From Alitta virens (lineage: Eukaryota; Annelida; Polychaeta; Phyllodocida; Nereididae), in contig OW028582.1 in the NCBI GenBank assembly GCA_932294295.1, positions 4,707,515 to 4,771,514 on the forward strand: 64,000 nt of DNA, given 5' to 3'. The notes below the pieces were generated by a model. That model was not told the DNA's origin and made no database searches. It saw nothing but the letters and a program-made list of their open reading frames with translations. Positions 22,301 to 31,340 of the stretch are shown here, in pieces; within the stretch, counting starts at the first letter, position 1, and each line of letters begins with the position of its first letter. The position numbers were made by a program, and so were the translations under genes.

Positions 22301-24544
22301 ATGAGATGAAGAATGAAACAGCCATCCAACTTAGGGTCAATCGGGAAACGAACCCGGGACCTAGTAGTTGGAAGCAAATAAGAAGATAATGTCATTAGAA
22401 AGTAATGTCATTGATCTAAGAAAGCTATATAAAGAAAGTAATGTCATTGCATGGTCTGATTGGTCTTGCGTGTTTCATGTGTTATTCAAGTACCAGACAG
22501 AATAAGAAAATGGATGTTGCGTTTTTGACATCATGTGTTTTTCATCTTCACAGGATCGAATCCGGCAGGCCAAGCGCAGAAAATCTAACATGGATCCGGA
22601 CAAGGCAGGTCTTAAACAGAAGTTCTCGCATAGGAGAAGATCTGATGTTTCGCAGACTGTGAAATTACTCCGCAGTATGTCTGCCTCGGCTGCCCTTGAC
22701 CAAGAGGAGGTAGGTGTTTAATACGTGTAATCTTGAAGAAGGTGTCTATAAGTCTCTCTGGTCCTACAAGAAAGTGTCATGCAGCAGATCTAATGCTAGG
22801 GTTTTGTCAGCTTCGTGGGGATTTATGGTACTTCTTCGGAGAGGTAACCATTTTCGCATAAAATTTGTATGTTATCTTACCTCAGTAACGTATATGAAGT
22901 TTTTGAAATGATGTTGATGTTTTATCTGGCCCATAATATGATAGGACACAACCTCATTTTTAATCCTGATTTTCTTTTCTTGCCTGGGTAAAACTGTTTC
23001 ACAGTCGTAAATATGCCATTTTAAGAACTTCAGAAATGTGAAAGAATAACTGCAGAATACCCAACGAAGGGGTCACAATGATGGGAGATTGCAGCATACT
23101 CAGTAGATCTATCTGACAATAGATAGTACACCTAAACTAAATAACAAATGCAAAATTTTCAGGATAATGACGACAGACCACGGAGAAGAAGACGTCCCCA
23201 TACAGATGACATGAGTGACACTGGTGACGTCATTTCCTTCCGAGTGGCACCTGAGGGCAAACCACGTGACCCTAACAAGCCAGAAACTATGGCGGAAAAG
23301 GTCCATAGAAGAAGGGCTATTAGGTATGGGAAATTAGTTTTTCTTCATATTATTGGTATATGATTTATGTAGGTTTGTATTGATAGTATTTGATACACAT
23401 TCTTCAGTTTGGTTTGTTAAGGGCCATGAATTAATACAGGGCATTATTACATTTGTGCTGTTTTTACCTTGAGGAATATAGGGAAAATTAGAATTAGTAC
23501 CATGCAGTTTTGAGCAAATTACTTAGCTGTATACTTTTCGTATTATAAAATAATAATGGTAACGTTGAAGGTCAATGCCAATAATGATCATTGTAGATGG
23601 TTTGTTCGTGCTTTTTGGTTCTAAGAATGCTAACATAAAGTACAAATATACATATAGACTTCTCTCAGCTAAATAAAGTAATTTTCTTTTCTTTAAGGAT
23701 GAGTTCAGAAGAGACTCCATCATTGTCAAGGGCAGATTCACGAGAGTCCCTCTCCTCCGTAGCATCTTCGACTGCTCCTTCACTGAATGTCATTCGACGA
23801 GTAAGAGCACGCCACATGTCAGAGGACTTGCGACATCTTATGCCGTCCACAACCGAACGTTACGACACGGATTCTGATTTAGATGCCAGATTTCGCAGAA
23901 GGAGGAGGGCGGGTGATGTTGACGAAAACGTCCATCCTGTCAATGAGCAGAATCTCCCAGACGAGGCGAAAGGAGATGAGAACCGGAGGAGGAGAATAGG
24001 AAGGGATGAATCCTTAGAAAATGTGACTATTGATGCGTCTCAAACGAGATGTAGAGATGGTGCTAAACTGAACAACACAAGAGGTCATTATCATAGCCAG
24101 GAAGATATACTGGAAAATGGAGGCCGTAAATCGCCCTCCCCTCCGCCAAGGCCTAACCTACCAGCAGGGTATTCCAACGCATCTCCTCGGGTACGACCCC
24201 AACTGCGCTCGGATGATCTAGAAGGAACTGATCTTGATTCCCAGCCGCGGCAATACCGCGATGCACTGCGTCGAATGTCAAGGTCACGGTCAAACAGCGC
24301 AAATATCGAACAGTTAATAAACGGCCCGATGAAGGTGCAATGGAAACAGGATAGAGGTCCGACGTCCCTCCAGCAAAGAATTAGAAGCAGATCCAACACC
24401 CAGGAGCTGTCTCCCACCTCAATGTCTTTGCCACAATATCCCGAATCGTCCCACCCTATTCGCAGAAGACAATCGCGTGAGGATGACCATGGGTCGAGAC
24501 GCACAAGACAATTTCGTGAACAAGCGGGGGAATCTAACATTTAA
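10155..24544 (+). CDS. DEP-domain formin (FH1-FH2), 17 exons
   Basis: Spliced gene assembled by reading GT/AG junctions. Exons: 10155-10360, 10602-10794, 11028-12063, 12601-12798, 14059-14122, 14226-14316, 17877-18004, 18424-18503, 19089-19205, 19316-19364, 20120-20249, 20671-20865, 21549-21728, 22080-22202, 22554-22709, 23163-23323, 23698-24544. They sum to 3954 nt, 1317 codons plus TAA, and all phases match. Order: DEP (about 1-75), Asn-rich linker, Ser-Pro repeats (262-361), coiled coil (about 424-474), FH1 (487-508), FH2 (about 523-930), basic and Ser-rich tail (931-1317). FH2 marks are PLFWSRI with Trp532, Ile611 in the knob, and GNYMN at 735-739. By family knowledge it nucleates actin and stays on barbed ends. 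From remembered family features the FH2 looks closest to FMN/Cappuccino formins. The DEP domain suggests membrane or receptor targeting, which is inference. The ATG directly follows an acceptor AG, so upstream exons may exist. Confidence 0.93.
10602..10794 (+). CDS. Formin exon 2: end of DEP and Asn-rich linker
   Basis: Acceptor TATCCAG; the first base completes Arg69, giving [10 protein letters not shown] across the junction, exactly where DEP domains carry the conserved Tyr-Arg-Trp/Phe. After the DEP there is a short helix-like stretch ([12 protein letters not shown]), then an Asn/Ser/Thr run ([10 protein letters not shown]), probably disordered. It ends in phase 0 at GCTCAG|GTAAAT. Confidence 0.88.
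11028..12063 (+). CDS. Formin exon 3: basic cluster, Ser-Pro repeats, coiled coil
   Basis: The largest exon of the gene (1036 nt, residues 134-478). It opens with a charged helix and an Arg cluster (SRERRRRRQ), then Ser-rich low-complexity sequence. Residues 262-361 hold seven loosely repeated [D/E]-x-[V/L]-[K/R]-S-P units, a pattern typical of proline-directed kinase sites. Residues about 424-474 form a heptad-like Glu/Lys/Leu-rich segment, probably a coiled coil just before FH1. Long antisense ORFs here are shadows. It ends in phase 1 at ACCAAAG|GTAAGA. Confidence 0.9.
12601..12798 (+). CDS. Formin exon 4: short FH1 and start of FH2
   Basis: Acceptor TAAGTTTCAG. Encodes residues 479-544. 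Pro/Ala-rich from P487, with one uninterrupted run of seven prolines (501-507), the profilin-binding FH1. It is much shorter than the FH1 of FMN1, FMN2 or Cappuccino. The FH2 lasso follows as [10 protein letters not shown] with Trp532, the residue family whose tryptophan docks into the post of the partner subunit in the FH2 dimer. The donor is AAGT|GTAAGT, phase 1. Confidence 0.92.
12835..13215. mobile_element. MITE family E, copy 1, formin intron 4
   Basis: 381 bp. Terminal inverted repeats CAGTTAGTTTCATAAAA and TTTTAATGAAACTAACTG. Flanked on the right by TA. Full-length homologue at 42122-42520. Confidence 0.88.
13511..13901. mobile_element. MITE family D, copy 1, formin intron 4
   Basis: About 391 bp, with long terminal inverted repeats beginning CACTGTGTGTCATCACCTCA and ending TGAGGTGATGACACACAGTG, continuing imperfectly for about 40 bp. 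A decayed relative lies at 38534-38895. Confidence 0.85.
14059..22202 (+). CDS. Formin exons 5-14: FH2 domain
   Basis: Ten short exons: 14059-14122, 14226-14316, 17877-18004, 18424-18503, 19089-19205, 19316-19364, 20120-20249, 20671-20865, 21549-21728, 22080-22202. They carry residues 545-930. Recognisable blocks in order: FWQSATEP and FERLFGK after the lasso; [18 protein letters not shown] with Ile611, matching the Ile needed for actin binding in other formins; [20 protein letters not shown] (732-741); [19 protein letters not shown]; and a terminal helix [12 protein letters not shown]. No key residue looks lost and there is no stop or frameshift, so the domain should be active. Intron 6 (3.56 kb) is the longest and is filled with repeats. 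Confidence 0.93.
14512..14630. mobile_element. Palindromic MITE, family C, copy 4, formin intron 6
   Basis: Ends CCCAAATAGCATTCC and GGAATGCTATCTGGG, 119 bp. Confidence 0.82.
15409..15600 (+). mobile_element. tRNA-derived SINE, full length
   Basis: Pol III A box in TAAGCTCAGTGGTAACG and B box in GGTTCAATTCCC. A shared non-tRNA body follows, ending TAAAGCCCTAATCCACCCAC. Flanked by the 13-bp direct repeat TATTCAGTGTCTA at 15396-15408 and 15601-15613, a clean target site duplication. Confidence 0.92.
15745..16210. repeat. AATAC-type pentanucleotide microsatellite
   Basis: Imperfect array of ATACA/ATATA pentamers. ORFs called inside it are artefacts. Confidence 0.9.
18131..18308 (+). pseudogene. 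Decayed tandem duplicate of formin exon 7 end and donor
   Basis: Sequence 17970-18130 (last 35 nt of exon 7, its donor and about 125 nt of intron) is repeated at 18131-18308. Shared anchors are CTTCTCTAA..TTGA.CTTGAC.GGTAAATTA, then AAAGTCAAAAA, then ATAAATATTCAACTTC, then GTTATATGTGAGG ending both units. The duplicate has lost bases in the coding part, creating a frameshift with an early TGA, and has no acceptor of its own, so it is an intronic relic. Confidence 0.85.
18590..18955. mobile_element. Element J with inverted GGGGCG ends, formin intron 8
   Basis: From AGGGGCGGTCG to TTGACGCCCCT, with G and C tracts (18856-18940). A partial copy in the opposite orientation lies at about 36265-36450, sharing the reverse of CACCGTGACTTTCCCTC. 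Confidence 0.65.
21827..21965. mobile_element. Palindromic MITE, family A, copy 1, formin intron 13
   Basis: Ends TACATGGCCAAATGTGC and GCACATTTGGCCATGTA; internal CATGCGTTTT palindromes. 139 bp. TA at both ends is compatible with a Tc1/mariner-type target. Confidence 0.88.
22229..22375 (-). mobile_element. tRNA-derived SINE, minus strand, formin intron 14
   Basis: Reverse complement of the SINE body and B-box half (GGGTTCGTTTCCCG). The A-box end is missing. Starts only about 27 bp after exon 14. Confidence 0.85.
22554..23323 (+). CDS. Formin exons 15-16: basic post-FH2 tail
   Basis: Exons 22554-22709 and 23163-23323, residues 931-1035 plus part of codon 1036. Strongly basic, with clusters KRRKS, SHRRRSD and RPRRRRRPH. 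Basic tails after FH2 assist filament or microtubule binding in FMN-type formins, and basic runs also occur beside DAD segments in Diaphanous-type formins. I do not see a clear DAD core, and no FH3/DID partner domain is visible upstream, so classic DID-DAD autoinhibition is not supported. Confidence 0.88.
23698..24544 (+). CDS. Formin exon 17: long disordered C-terminal tail
   Basis: Acceptor TTCTTTAAG, an AAG rather than CAG acceptor. The first base completes Arg1036 and the next codon is an internal Met. Encodes 281 residues, rich in Ser, Arg, Asp and Pro, with no recognisable fold. Contains short Pro patches and many Arg-x-Arg-Ser sites, typical of 14-3-3 or kinase substrates (inference). 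The stop is TAA at 24542-24544. Confidence 0.88.
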
Positions 24545-24908
24545 CCATACTGTAATCAATCAAAAGCTGTAATTAAATCAAATTAACAAACTATAGGTTC
24601 AGTGTACATATCAATTTATTACTATACAATGTATATACGATTCATTTGTAATAATGAATGAAGCCTTGAGCAACAAGATTAACTTGTATTTAAGCTACTT
24701 CAGTTATTCAAGTCTATTTATTTTTTTAGCAGATCGACTTCATACAGTGTAACTTACGTAACCAAAATGTACATATTTTATGTAACTATAAATTTCGTAA
24801 TTAAAATAGCTTGACATGTCAGTACTATAAAGTACTTTATGAAAGAATGAAAAATAAAAATATTATGAATAAATTACACTGTTAACAATTGATATATTTT
24901 CTAATAAA
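24545..24908 (+). other. Formin 3' UTR with candidate poly(A) signals
   Basis: AT-rich sequence after the stop codon. AATAAA hexamers lie at 24853-24858, 24868-24873 and 24903-24908. The first two are the best placed. Which is used cannot be decided from sequence. Confidence 0.55.
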
Positions 24909-24934
24909 ACTTAAAGGTACCAACTATTGAGTTC

Positions 24935-24957
24935 TTTATTATATATATCGTTTTATT
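24935..24957 (-). other. Candidate poly(A) signals for roadblock copy A
   Basis: TTTATT, which is AATAAA on the minus strand, occurs at 24935-24940 and 24952-24957, about 435-455 bp past the copy A stop. If used, the 3' UTR would contain the palindromic repeat at 25190-25344 and would end within about 30-50 bp of the formin poly(A) signals. Confidence 0.4.
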
Positions 24958-25189
24958 GACAAGCCTGATATCAGGAATTGATACATGTGTCATACAACAT
25001 TACAAAACAAACAAATATACAACATAACAAAAACAAGTCTAGTGTCTACATCTACTGTATATACAATCTATAATCTACTAGTATTTCTAAATATTTACTT
25101 GATAAACGCAAGTCGGTTCCAGTTTTGTTTACATATACATACATGAATATAAAAATGAGAGTTTCTTATTAATAAGAAAATATCAATGG

Positions 25190-25344
25190 TACATGGCCAA
25201 TTGTGCTTCGTGCATTTTCCATGCGTTTGGATAAACACATGGAAAACGCATGGTTTTTTCCATATTATAATTAGCTGAAAACCATGCGTTTTCCATGCGT
25301 TTATCCTTTTCAGGGAAAACGCACGTGACACATTTGGCCATGTA
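25190..25344. mobile_element. Palindromic MITE, family A, copy 2
   Basis: TACATGGCCAATTGTGC at the left and ACACATTTGGCCATGTA at the right, with GTTTTCCATGCGTTT palindromes inside. Lies in the probable 3' UTR of roadblock copy A. Confidence 0.88.
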
Positions 25345-25390
25345 TAGTTATTAGAACATTTTAAATATCCTAATTAGGTGGAATTATAAC

Positions 25391-28300
25391 TTAATTTGTT
25401 TGAGGGTCTTGAATGACCATCATGATGTATTGGGCCTCTGGAAAAAAAGAATTAGAGTATAAATATCACAAAATGATGCAATTATCTTTCGTACAATGTT
25501 TGTGAATACATTTTATGAAAGTCTGTAAAATGGTAAACAAGACCCCGGGCAGCAGCAATAACCCCATCTCCTAGCACTTGGCAAGGGGCGATATAATAAT
25601 TTAATTATTTATTTATTTATAAAGTGCAAATATCACAGTATAAGTTTCAGCTGTGCTGTACAATTGAAATAAGAATGTATATAATAAAAATGAGATTTAA
25701 AAAGAGATTAAAGTGACTGGAATTATTCAAGTTAAAAGTCATTTAAAATTAATATATTAATATCCTTTGTGGCTGATCTGTTAGAGATGCAGGGTAAAGC
25801 TGCACATGAAATGGTGCATCGGCCGGGAACCTCTGTGAGCTGCATGTGGGGTTCAGGGTAGGCAGTTCGAGCCCCGCTCACAGTAGGTATATAAATAGGT
25901 CTTGTGCGATGTTGGACTTGTGCTGTGCATCAAAATTACAAGAGGTCGTGGGGGATGTCATATAGGATAAACAAAATCCCGGGCAGCAGCAATAACCCTA
26001 TCTCCTAGTACTTGGCTAGGAGAGATTTCTTTCTGGCCGATCTGTTAGAGGTGCAGGGTGAAGCTGCTCGTTAAACAATGTAGTCTAAAAACTAAACTGC
26101 ATAATGAAGACTTACCAGGAGCAATCATAAGTTCATGACGTTTGGTTCTAATTCGAATAAATGTGACGTCATCAGTGGGTTCTATATCCCGGACCATACT
26201 TTTGGCTTTGGAGGTTAACTGGTGCACTAAAGCGGCATATTGGACAGTTAAGGAGTTTTCCATAGTCGTTCTGATTGCAATCCCTGTTAAAAATGGAAAG
26301 AACAATTTTGGTACTGAGCTATCACATCCATACTAGATAAGTGGATTAGTGAAATGAAAATGCAATAATATATTAAAATCAATGAATTTATACCATACTA
26401 TGTTTATACAGACCATCATGGTTTGCGACGAGGCAGCCCTCCACTCCTGGGTGAGCGTTAATTCGCTTGATGGTTTCCTCAACTTCAGACTGAAACACAA
26501 TCAATATACTATTACCGATAAGCAAGATGAAACACAATCAATATACTATTACCGATAAGCAAGTAGCAGTAAAATTTCATTTCACCCGATGATGAATCTC
26601 TGCTCATGAGACCAATGTTTATCAGTTTATCACCCAATTTAAACATCCAAGAAAGCGTGTCAGTTCGAGGGGTCTACATGTGTCCCAAAAAGGAAGCTAT
26701 AGATAACGAAGAATATCAAAACTGGCACTGTTTAAGCATCATTATTTAAGAGCTTCAGTGTCACTTTATCCCTTGTTAAGAAGGGCAATGTCAAACTGTC
26801 GATTTGGTCGATTTTCCCATGTAGAACCATAATTCAGCCCAACACTGACAACATTGATTTTCCTCGGCCCAGGTGGTAGGTCCCGGGCTCCAACCTGATG
26901 AGGCCCAAGCTAGATGGCTGTTTCATCCTTTGCCGAGAAACCAGACTTGAAATTGACCAAGCGAAATAGAAACTAATCTTGACAAAGGGAGAGAAGCATC
27001 AGGAAAGAGAGACCCAGGGCTGGTCCTAGGGAAATGCAAGCAAGGCAGCTGCATTGGGCTCCTCGCCCCGCACATCAGTAATACCAGGCCATGCTCAAAA
27101 TTTAAGAGTAAAAAGAAAAAAAGAAAAAAAAAAGGTTCTTCACTTTGGAAATGAGGGATGTTTATGAGACAAATTAAGCCACCGCTTTGGGTCTCGCAAC
27201 TGCTAAGACTGGTCCTAGTGAGACCAAAGGCAGACACTTGATAATGACACTATAACCTTTGATACTAAGATCACTACAAGTTGATATCTAAGATTTAGGT
27301 AACTTTTCCTCTTTATAAGCTGATTTAATGATTCACCAGAGAGGTTTTGCTAAGCCTTTGGTTTGTCATCCAGTTTTTGTTATCAAGTTGTTAATTTCCC
27401 AACAAAGGAAGTGTAAGGCATACAAAACTATCTTCCTTGGAATCAAAGTGTAACATAGTGTAGATTCCATCATCTGCTCATTATATGCTTCTATACCGCT
27501 TCTATACCGCTTCTATACCGCTTCTATACCGCTTCTATACCGCTTCTATGCCGCTTCTATGCCGCTTCTATGCCGCTTCTATGCCGCTTCTATACCGCTT
27601 CTATACCGCTTCTATACCGCTTCTATACAGACTGATGAGTTTGGAACAACTGCTCATAAAGCCTAAATTTGTGTGGTTATTCATCTCCTTTCTGATTGGA
27701 GGCAACAGGAACTTTTTGCACAATCAGAGAAGGCCTTAGAAAGCACTGGTGTCTGATTGGTCAAAAAGTTAGTTTATCCACCAGGGGACAGCACCAGCAA
27801 GGCCTTCCATTGGTCCAGCAATTACAGATGGCGACCGTTGCAATCCTCCACAAATCCTGCTCATGAGTCAAAGTAGTGAGCGACACTTTGACGTCGTGAA
27901 ATATATCATGAGGCTTTAGAGTCAAGTAGGGCCAGACAGCAGGGTCAAGTGGTGGTCTAAAGTGGTGGTCTAAAGTGGTTGTCAAAGTGGTGGTCTAATG
28001 TGGTGGTCTAATGTCGTTTACAAGTAGGGCTAGACAGAAGGGTCAGGTGGTGGTCTAAAGTGGGTCTAAAGTGGTGGTCTAAAGTGGTTGTCAAAGTGGT
28101 GGTCTAATGTGGTGGTCTAATGTGGTGGTCTAATGTCGTTTACAAGTAGGGCTAGACAGAAGGGTCAGGTGGTGGTCTAAAGTGGGTCTAAAGTGGGTCT
28201 AAAGTGGTGGTCTAAAGTGGTGGTCTAAAGTGGGTCTAAAGTGGTGGTCTAAAGTGGTGGTCTAGTTAAGACTACTCAGTCTAGCTTGTAAAGCCTGATC

Positions 28301-29627
28301 AGAGATATAATTTGTACTGTACACTCGGCGACAGTGAAATTCGCCATGACAACGAGATTCGCCACTCGTAATAAAGTGCAATAAACATTTATTAGATGGC
28401 TGTTGGGGTGACAGAGTATTGCCAATTATATAAACAATTAGTTTTGTAACAAATCATGAACTTGCAAGGTGTATAATTGAGCATTAGGGGGGGGGTGGCG
28501 AATCTCATTGTCGTGGCGAATTTCACTGTCGTGGCGAATTTCACTGTCGCCGAGTGTATTCATATTCATATTAGACAAAAGTGGTAAGAACGTATCTTAA
28601 TTGTCACACAAAATACAGACAAAATAAATAAGTCCTTGCTAGTAGTTTGCTGACAGCAGGGTTAAGTGGTGGGCTAAGTATAGCTTGTAATATACTGAGC
28701 ATATATGAAGGTTGTCATATATATAAGGCAAAAGTGGCAATTGTCCTAAAATAAAATACAGGCAATACGCAAGCCCCTTGCTTAAGACCACCTCTATAGT
28801 AACATCACCTCAAAATTAAGACCACCAATTCTATAAAAGTGATCTTTAAATTTAATGAAGTTATTATATAGTACATTTTGCTCAATTAGTAATTTTGTAG
28901 TCGTGTCCTAATCACTAGCAATCTATAGTTATTCAGATAAAAAATAATCTTACACTTCTTATATAATTTTACATAACTGACTTACCAAGACACTCATGAT
29001 GTAACAATAGGACTGAAAACAATGAAGTACTCCTCATCAGGAAGTAACGGTTATTGACTTCCAAGCAGGAGAGCTCCACTCAATCAATGCATTGTTAATC
29101 AACAAAGACGGGGCTTTTGTTTGAGGCGGCCATCTTGGGAGCACAAGTGCCAAACAATTGAGTGACCTTTGCCAACTGGTGTGACAGCAGTTGCCAAATT
29201 AACTGTCATAAAAATGAAATGGCTGGTCACGAGGGAATATGGTAATAATTTCTATGGTCTGCAGGAGTACGTGGGTAAGACAGAAACATATCAGAATTGC
29301 CATTAATTCTATTCAAAAGTTATGCCTAAATGATAAGTTTTATTTTAGAATTTAAATGTTAATTTATAAACAAATTTAATGTTATATTTGTACAAAAACC
29401 AAGTGGAGATGCCCGTCAAAATAAACAAACAAATAAACAAACAAATAAAAATGCCAAAATCAAGAATTAATAGAAACTTAACCAAAAACAATTTGATAAA
29501 CAAACACCTCACTACCCAAATCTACAACCCTGCAGAAAAATCTGAATCTTAGATGATAATTTCAATAGCGGATTTCCTGGCTCATTCTTTTAAAAACATG
29601 AACTTAAAAACTATTATTACCTACCAT
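25391..29627 (-). CDS. DYNLRB: Dynein light chain roadblock-type, copy A
   Basis: Four coding exons on the minus strand: 29625-29627 (only the ATG), 26414-26489, 26116-26283, 25391-25437, with phases 0, 1, 1. Product 97 residues against 96 in human DYNLRB1. It starts [11 protein letters not shown], then [14 protein letters not shown], the family's GVxGxxVxNxxG strand, then [24 protein letters not shown] and VIQDP at the end. Roadblock dimers bind the dynein intermediate chain in cytoplasmic dynein and IFT dynein. The intron 2 donor is a weak GTCTGT. Exon 1 was chosen because ATG|GTAGGT gives the right phase and sits about 70 bp from an X-box, exactly as in copy B. Tail to tail with the formin, stops 846 bp apart. 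Confidence 0.9.
25543..26075. repeat. Composite dispersed repeat with internal direct repeats
   Basis: CCCGGGCAGCAGCAATAACC occurs at about 25545 and 25979. GATCTGTTAGAG.TGCAGGGT occurs at about 25774 and 26040. A B-box-like GCAGTTCGAGCCCCGC at about 25863 hints at a tRNA-derived part. All of it lies in intron 3 of roadblock copy A. Confidence 0.6.
26491..26563. repeat. 37-bp tandem duplication at the roadblock A acceptor
   Basis: Units at 26491-26527 and 26528-26563 are identical over 36 bp. On the gene strand they cover the branch-point and pyrimidine region just before the exon 2 acceptor; only the exon-proximal unit ends in CAG. Confidence 0.9.
26865..26935 (+). mobile_element. SINE fragment
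   Basis: Contains GGTCCCGGGCTCCAACC and AGATGGCTGTTTCATCC, the junction of the tRNA-like head with the SINE body, in scrambled or decayed form. Confidence 0.55.
27488..27628. repeat. 11-bp minisatellite
   Basis: About 12.8 copies of CTTCTATACCG; a block of four central units reads CTTCTATGCCG. Confidence 0.95.
27923..28264. repeat. Minisatellite with higher-order structure
   Basis: Small unit GTGGTGGTCTAAA (12-13 bp). A larger unit starting CAAGTAGGGC begins at 27923, 28021 and 28143. Confidence 0.88.
28320..28558. mobile_element. MITE family H, copy 1
   Basis: 239 bp with a perfect 27-bp terminal inverted repeat starting TACACTCGGCGACAGTGAAA. The right end carries the inner arm GTGGCGAATTTCACTGTC twice. 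Second copy at 63552-63818. Confidence 0.92.
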
Positions 29628-29695
29628 TTAAGTTTGCTGTTGCTAGATCAACCAGAAAGATAACCCCAACACTGATGTCAAGAGTGAAAATCTCG

Positions 29696-29709
29696 GTTGC
29701 TATGGAGAA
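29696..29709 (-). promoter_or_regulatory. X-box-like RFX site upstream of roadblock copy A
   Basis: Read on the gene strand it is TTCTCCATAGCAAC. Against the X-box consensus GTTNCCATRGNAAC it keeps the centre CCAT and the right half AGCAAC and differs at two positions of the left half. It lies 68 bp upstream of the ATG codon, almost the same spacing as in copy B. RFX factors drive ciliary genes through such sites. The orthologous position in two paralogues is the main support. Confidence 0.55.
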
Positions 29710-31185
29710 TATTCTAAAGGAAGAAAATGATTGGTGCTCACCCGTGTTGTGAATTCATTAATATTCAAAGAGGGACTGATGCTCCTTGCTCTACACCATA
29801 TAAATTGGATCACTGCCACGGAAGGCAATTCAACTATAGCGGGACAAATCCCATGGGAAAGTACAGATGATCATTGAACACATAGTCACGCTAAGGTTTA
29901 ATTACAAGTATAGTGTGCTACATTTGAGAGGTCTATGCTGAGGCAAGTAAAGGACTCCACCAGCGAGGTAGATGAGTATGATCATAGTGTCAACAGCCAG
30001 CCTTGGTATTCCATCCTATATATAGCTCTAGACTGAAATGACAAGACCTAGATTCATTAGACTTTGTCTAAAATGCATGACCCAAAATGGGGTTTTAGTT
30101 TCGTTTTGTGTGTTTTTTTACAAGGAAAACTAGGCAGTGAACTTTACCAAACAAAGTTGGTCAGTTATGATGTATGTAATTAGTCATAATACAGGTTGAC
30201 CAAGACTGACCAACCATACAGACAGAAAGCTTTATTTCGATCCAATAACATATATGTACAAAAGTCTACACAAAGGAAATTATATTTGGATCAAGGGAAC
30301 ACTGATTAAGTTCCAAAACACAATCAAATTGGAATGTATTCTTCTGACATATAATACTACTAATAATAATAATTAATAATAGTAATAAAACAAATTAATT
30401 AAATAAAAAGAAAGCTAAAGATATATAAAATGAATGGATAGTAATAACAAAAAATATATGAAAATACATAGAAACATAAGTAAGAATAATATTATTAAAC
30501 GGTATGGAACACAGGAACAATATGAATAAAAGGGGGGGGGGGGGTATAGTAATAATAATAATACAATTAAATAAAACCATGAAGTTAAAAGTGACAACTC
30601 TGCTGCAAGGTCTGTTGTGGGTTGTCAGTTTTAAATGAATGGAAAACATTGGGAGATGTTAAATTGAGTTGAAAATGTGATAAATAATGCAAAACTTTTT
30701 TGACCAGAAAAGTATAATTCATTAAAGCAGTTCTGTGTTTCTATGGTTTGAGAAAGGTCAATGGCCAGTCATAAAAAGCAATTTTAATGTTTCAGTTTCC
30801 TTCAAGAGAAACTTGCATGCTAGAGATCGTGATATCCAATACATGAGCAGACTGCCCTTTGAGCTTGGAGCAGAAATCACTCTCAATAATTCAGGATGTT
30901 TTGTTCCTCAACTTCTGAGTTTACGCTGACAAGACTAAAACTTTAGAGTCTTGAAAATACAATTTAAGAATATTTTAAATGACTGTTAGAAAAACTTTAA
31001 TTACTTTTGGAAATAAAACAAAATAGTCTTTGTAACTGTCACAACTACTAGTAATGATCCTAAAAAGATTAACCTCTTCATTTGCATTTGATCCAGGTTT
31101 GCCTGAAGTTCTAGCCTATTATTTTTTCTCTACATGCTTATTAGCATAAACTGGTGTTAGTCTAGCTAATTTAACATTTCTGCAG

Positions 31186-31340
31186 TACGAGGCCAATTGT
31201 GCCATGTGCGTTTTCCATGCGTTTGGATAAACGCATGAAAAACGCATGGTTTTTGCCTCATTATAATTAGCTTAAAACCATGCGTTTACCATGCGTTAAT
31301 CCTTCTCATGGAAAACGCACGTGGCACATTTGGCCATGTA
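31186..31340. mobile_element. Palindromic MITE, family A, copy 3
   Basis: TACGAGGCCAATTGTGCC at the left and GGCACATTTGGCCATGTA at the right, with the same internal GCGTTTTCCATGCGTTT palindromes. 155 bp, the same length as copy 2. Confidence 0.88.

Noticed and set aside
27485..27739. 84-codon ORF with [11 protein letters not shown] repeats
   Set aside because: An 11-bp minisatellite read three times makes an 11-residue period; not a gene.
28986..28997. MSVL mini-exon as the main start of roadblock A
   Set aside because: ATG|GTAGGT at 29625-29627 gives a normal N-terminus, matches copy B and lies at the same distance from an X-box. Kept only as a possible alternative exon.
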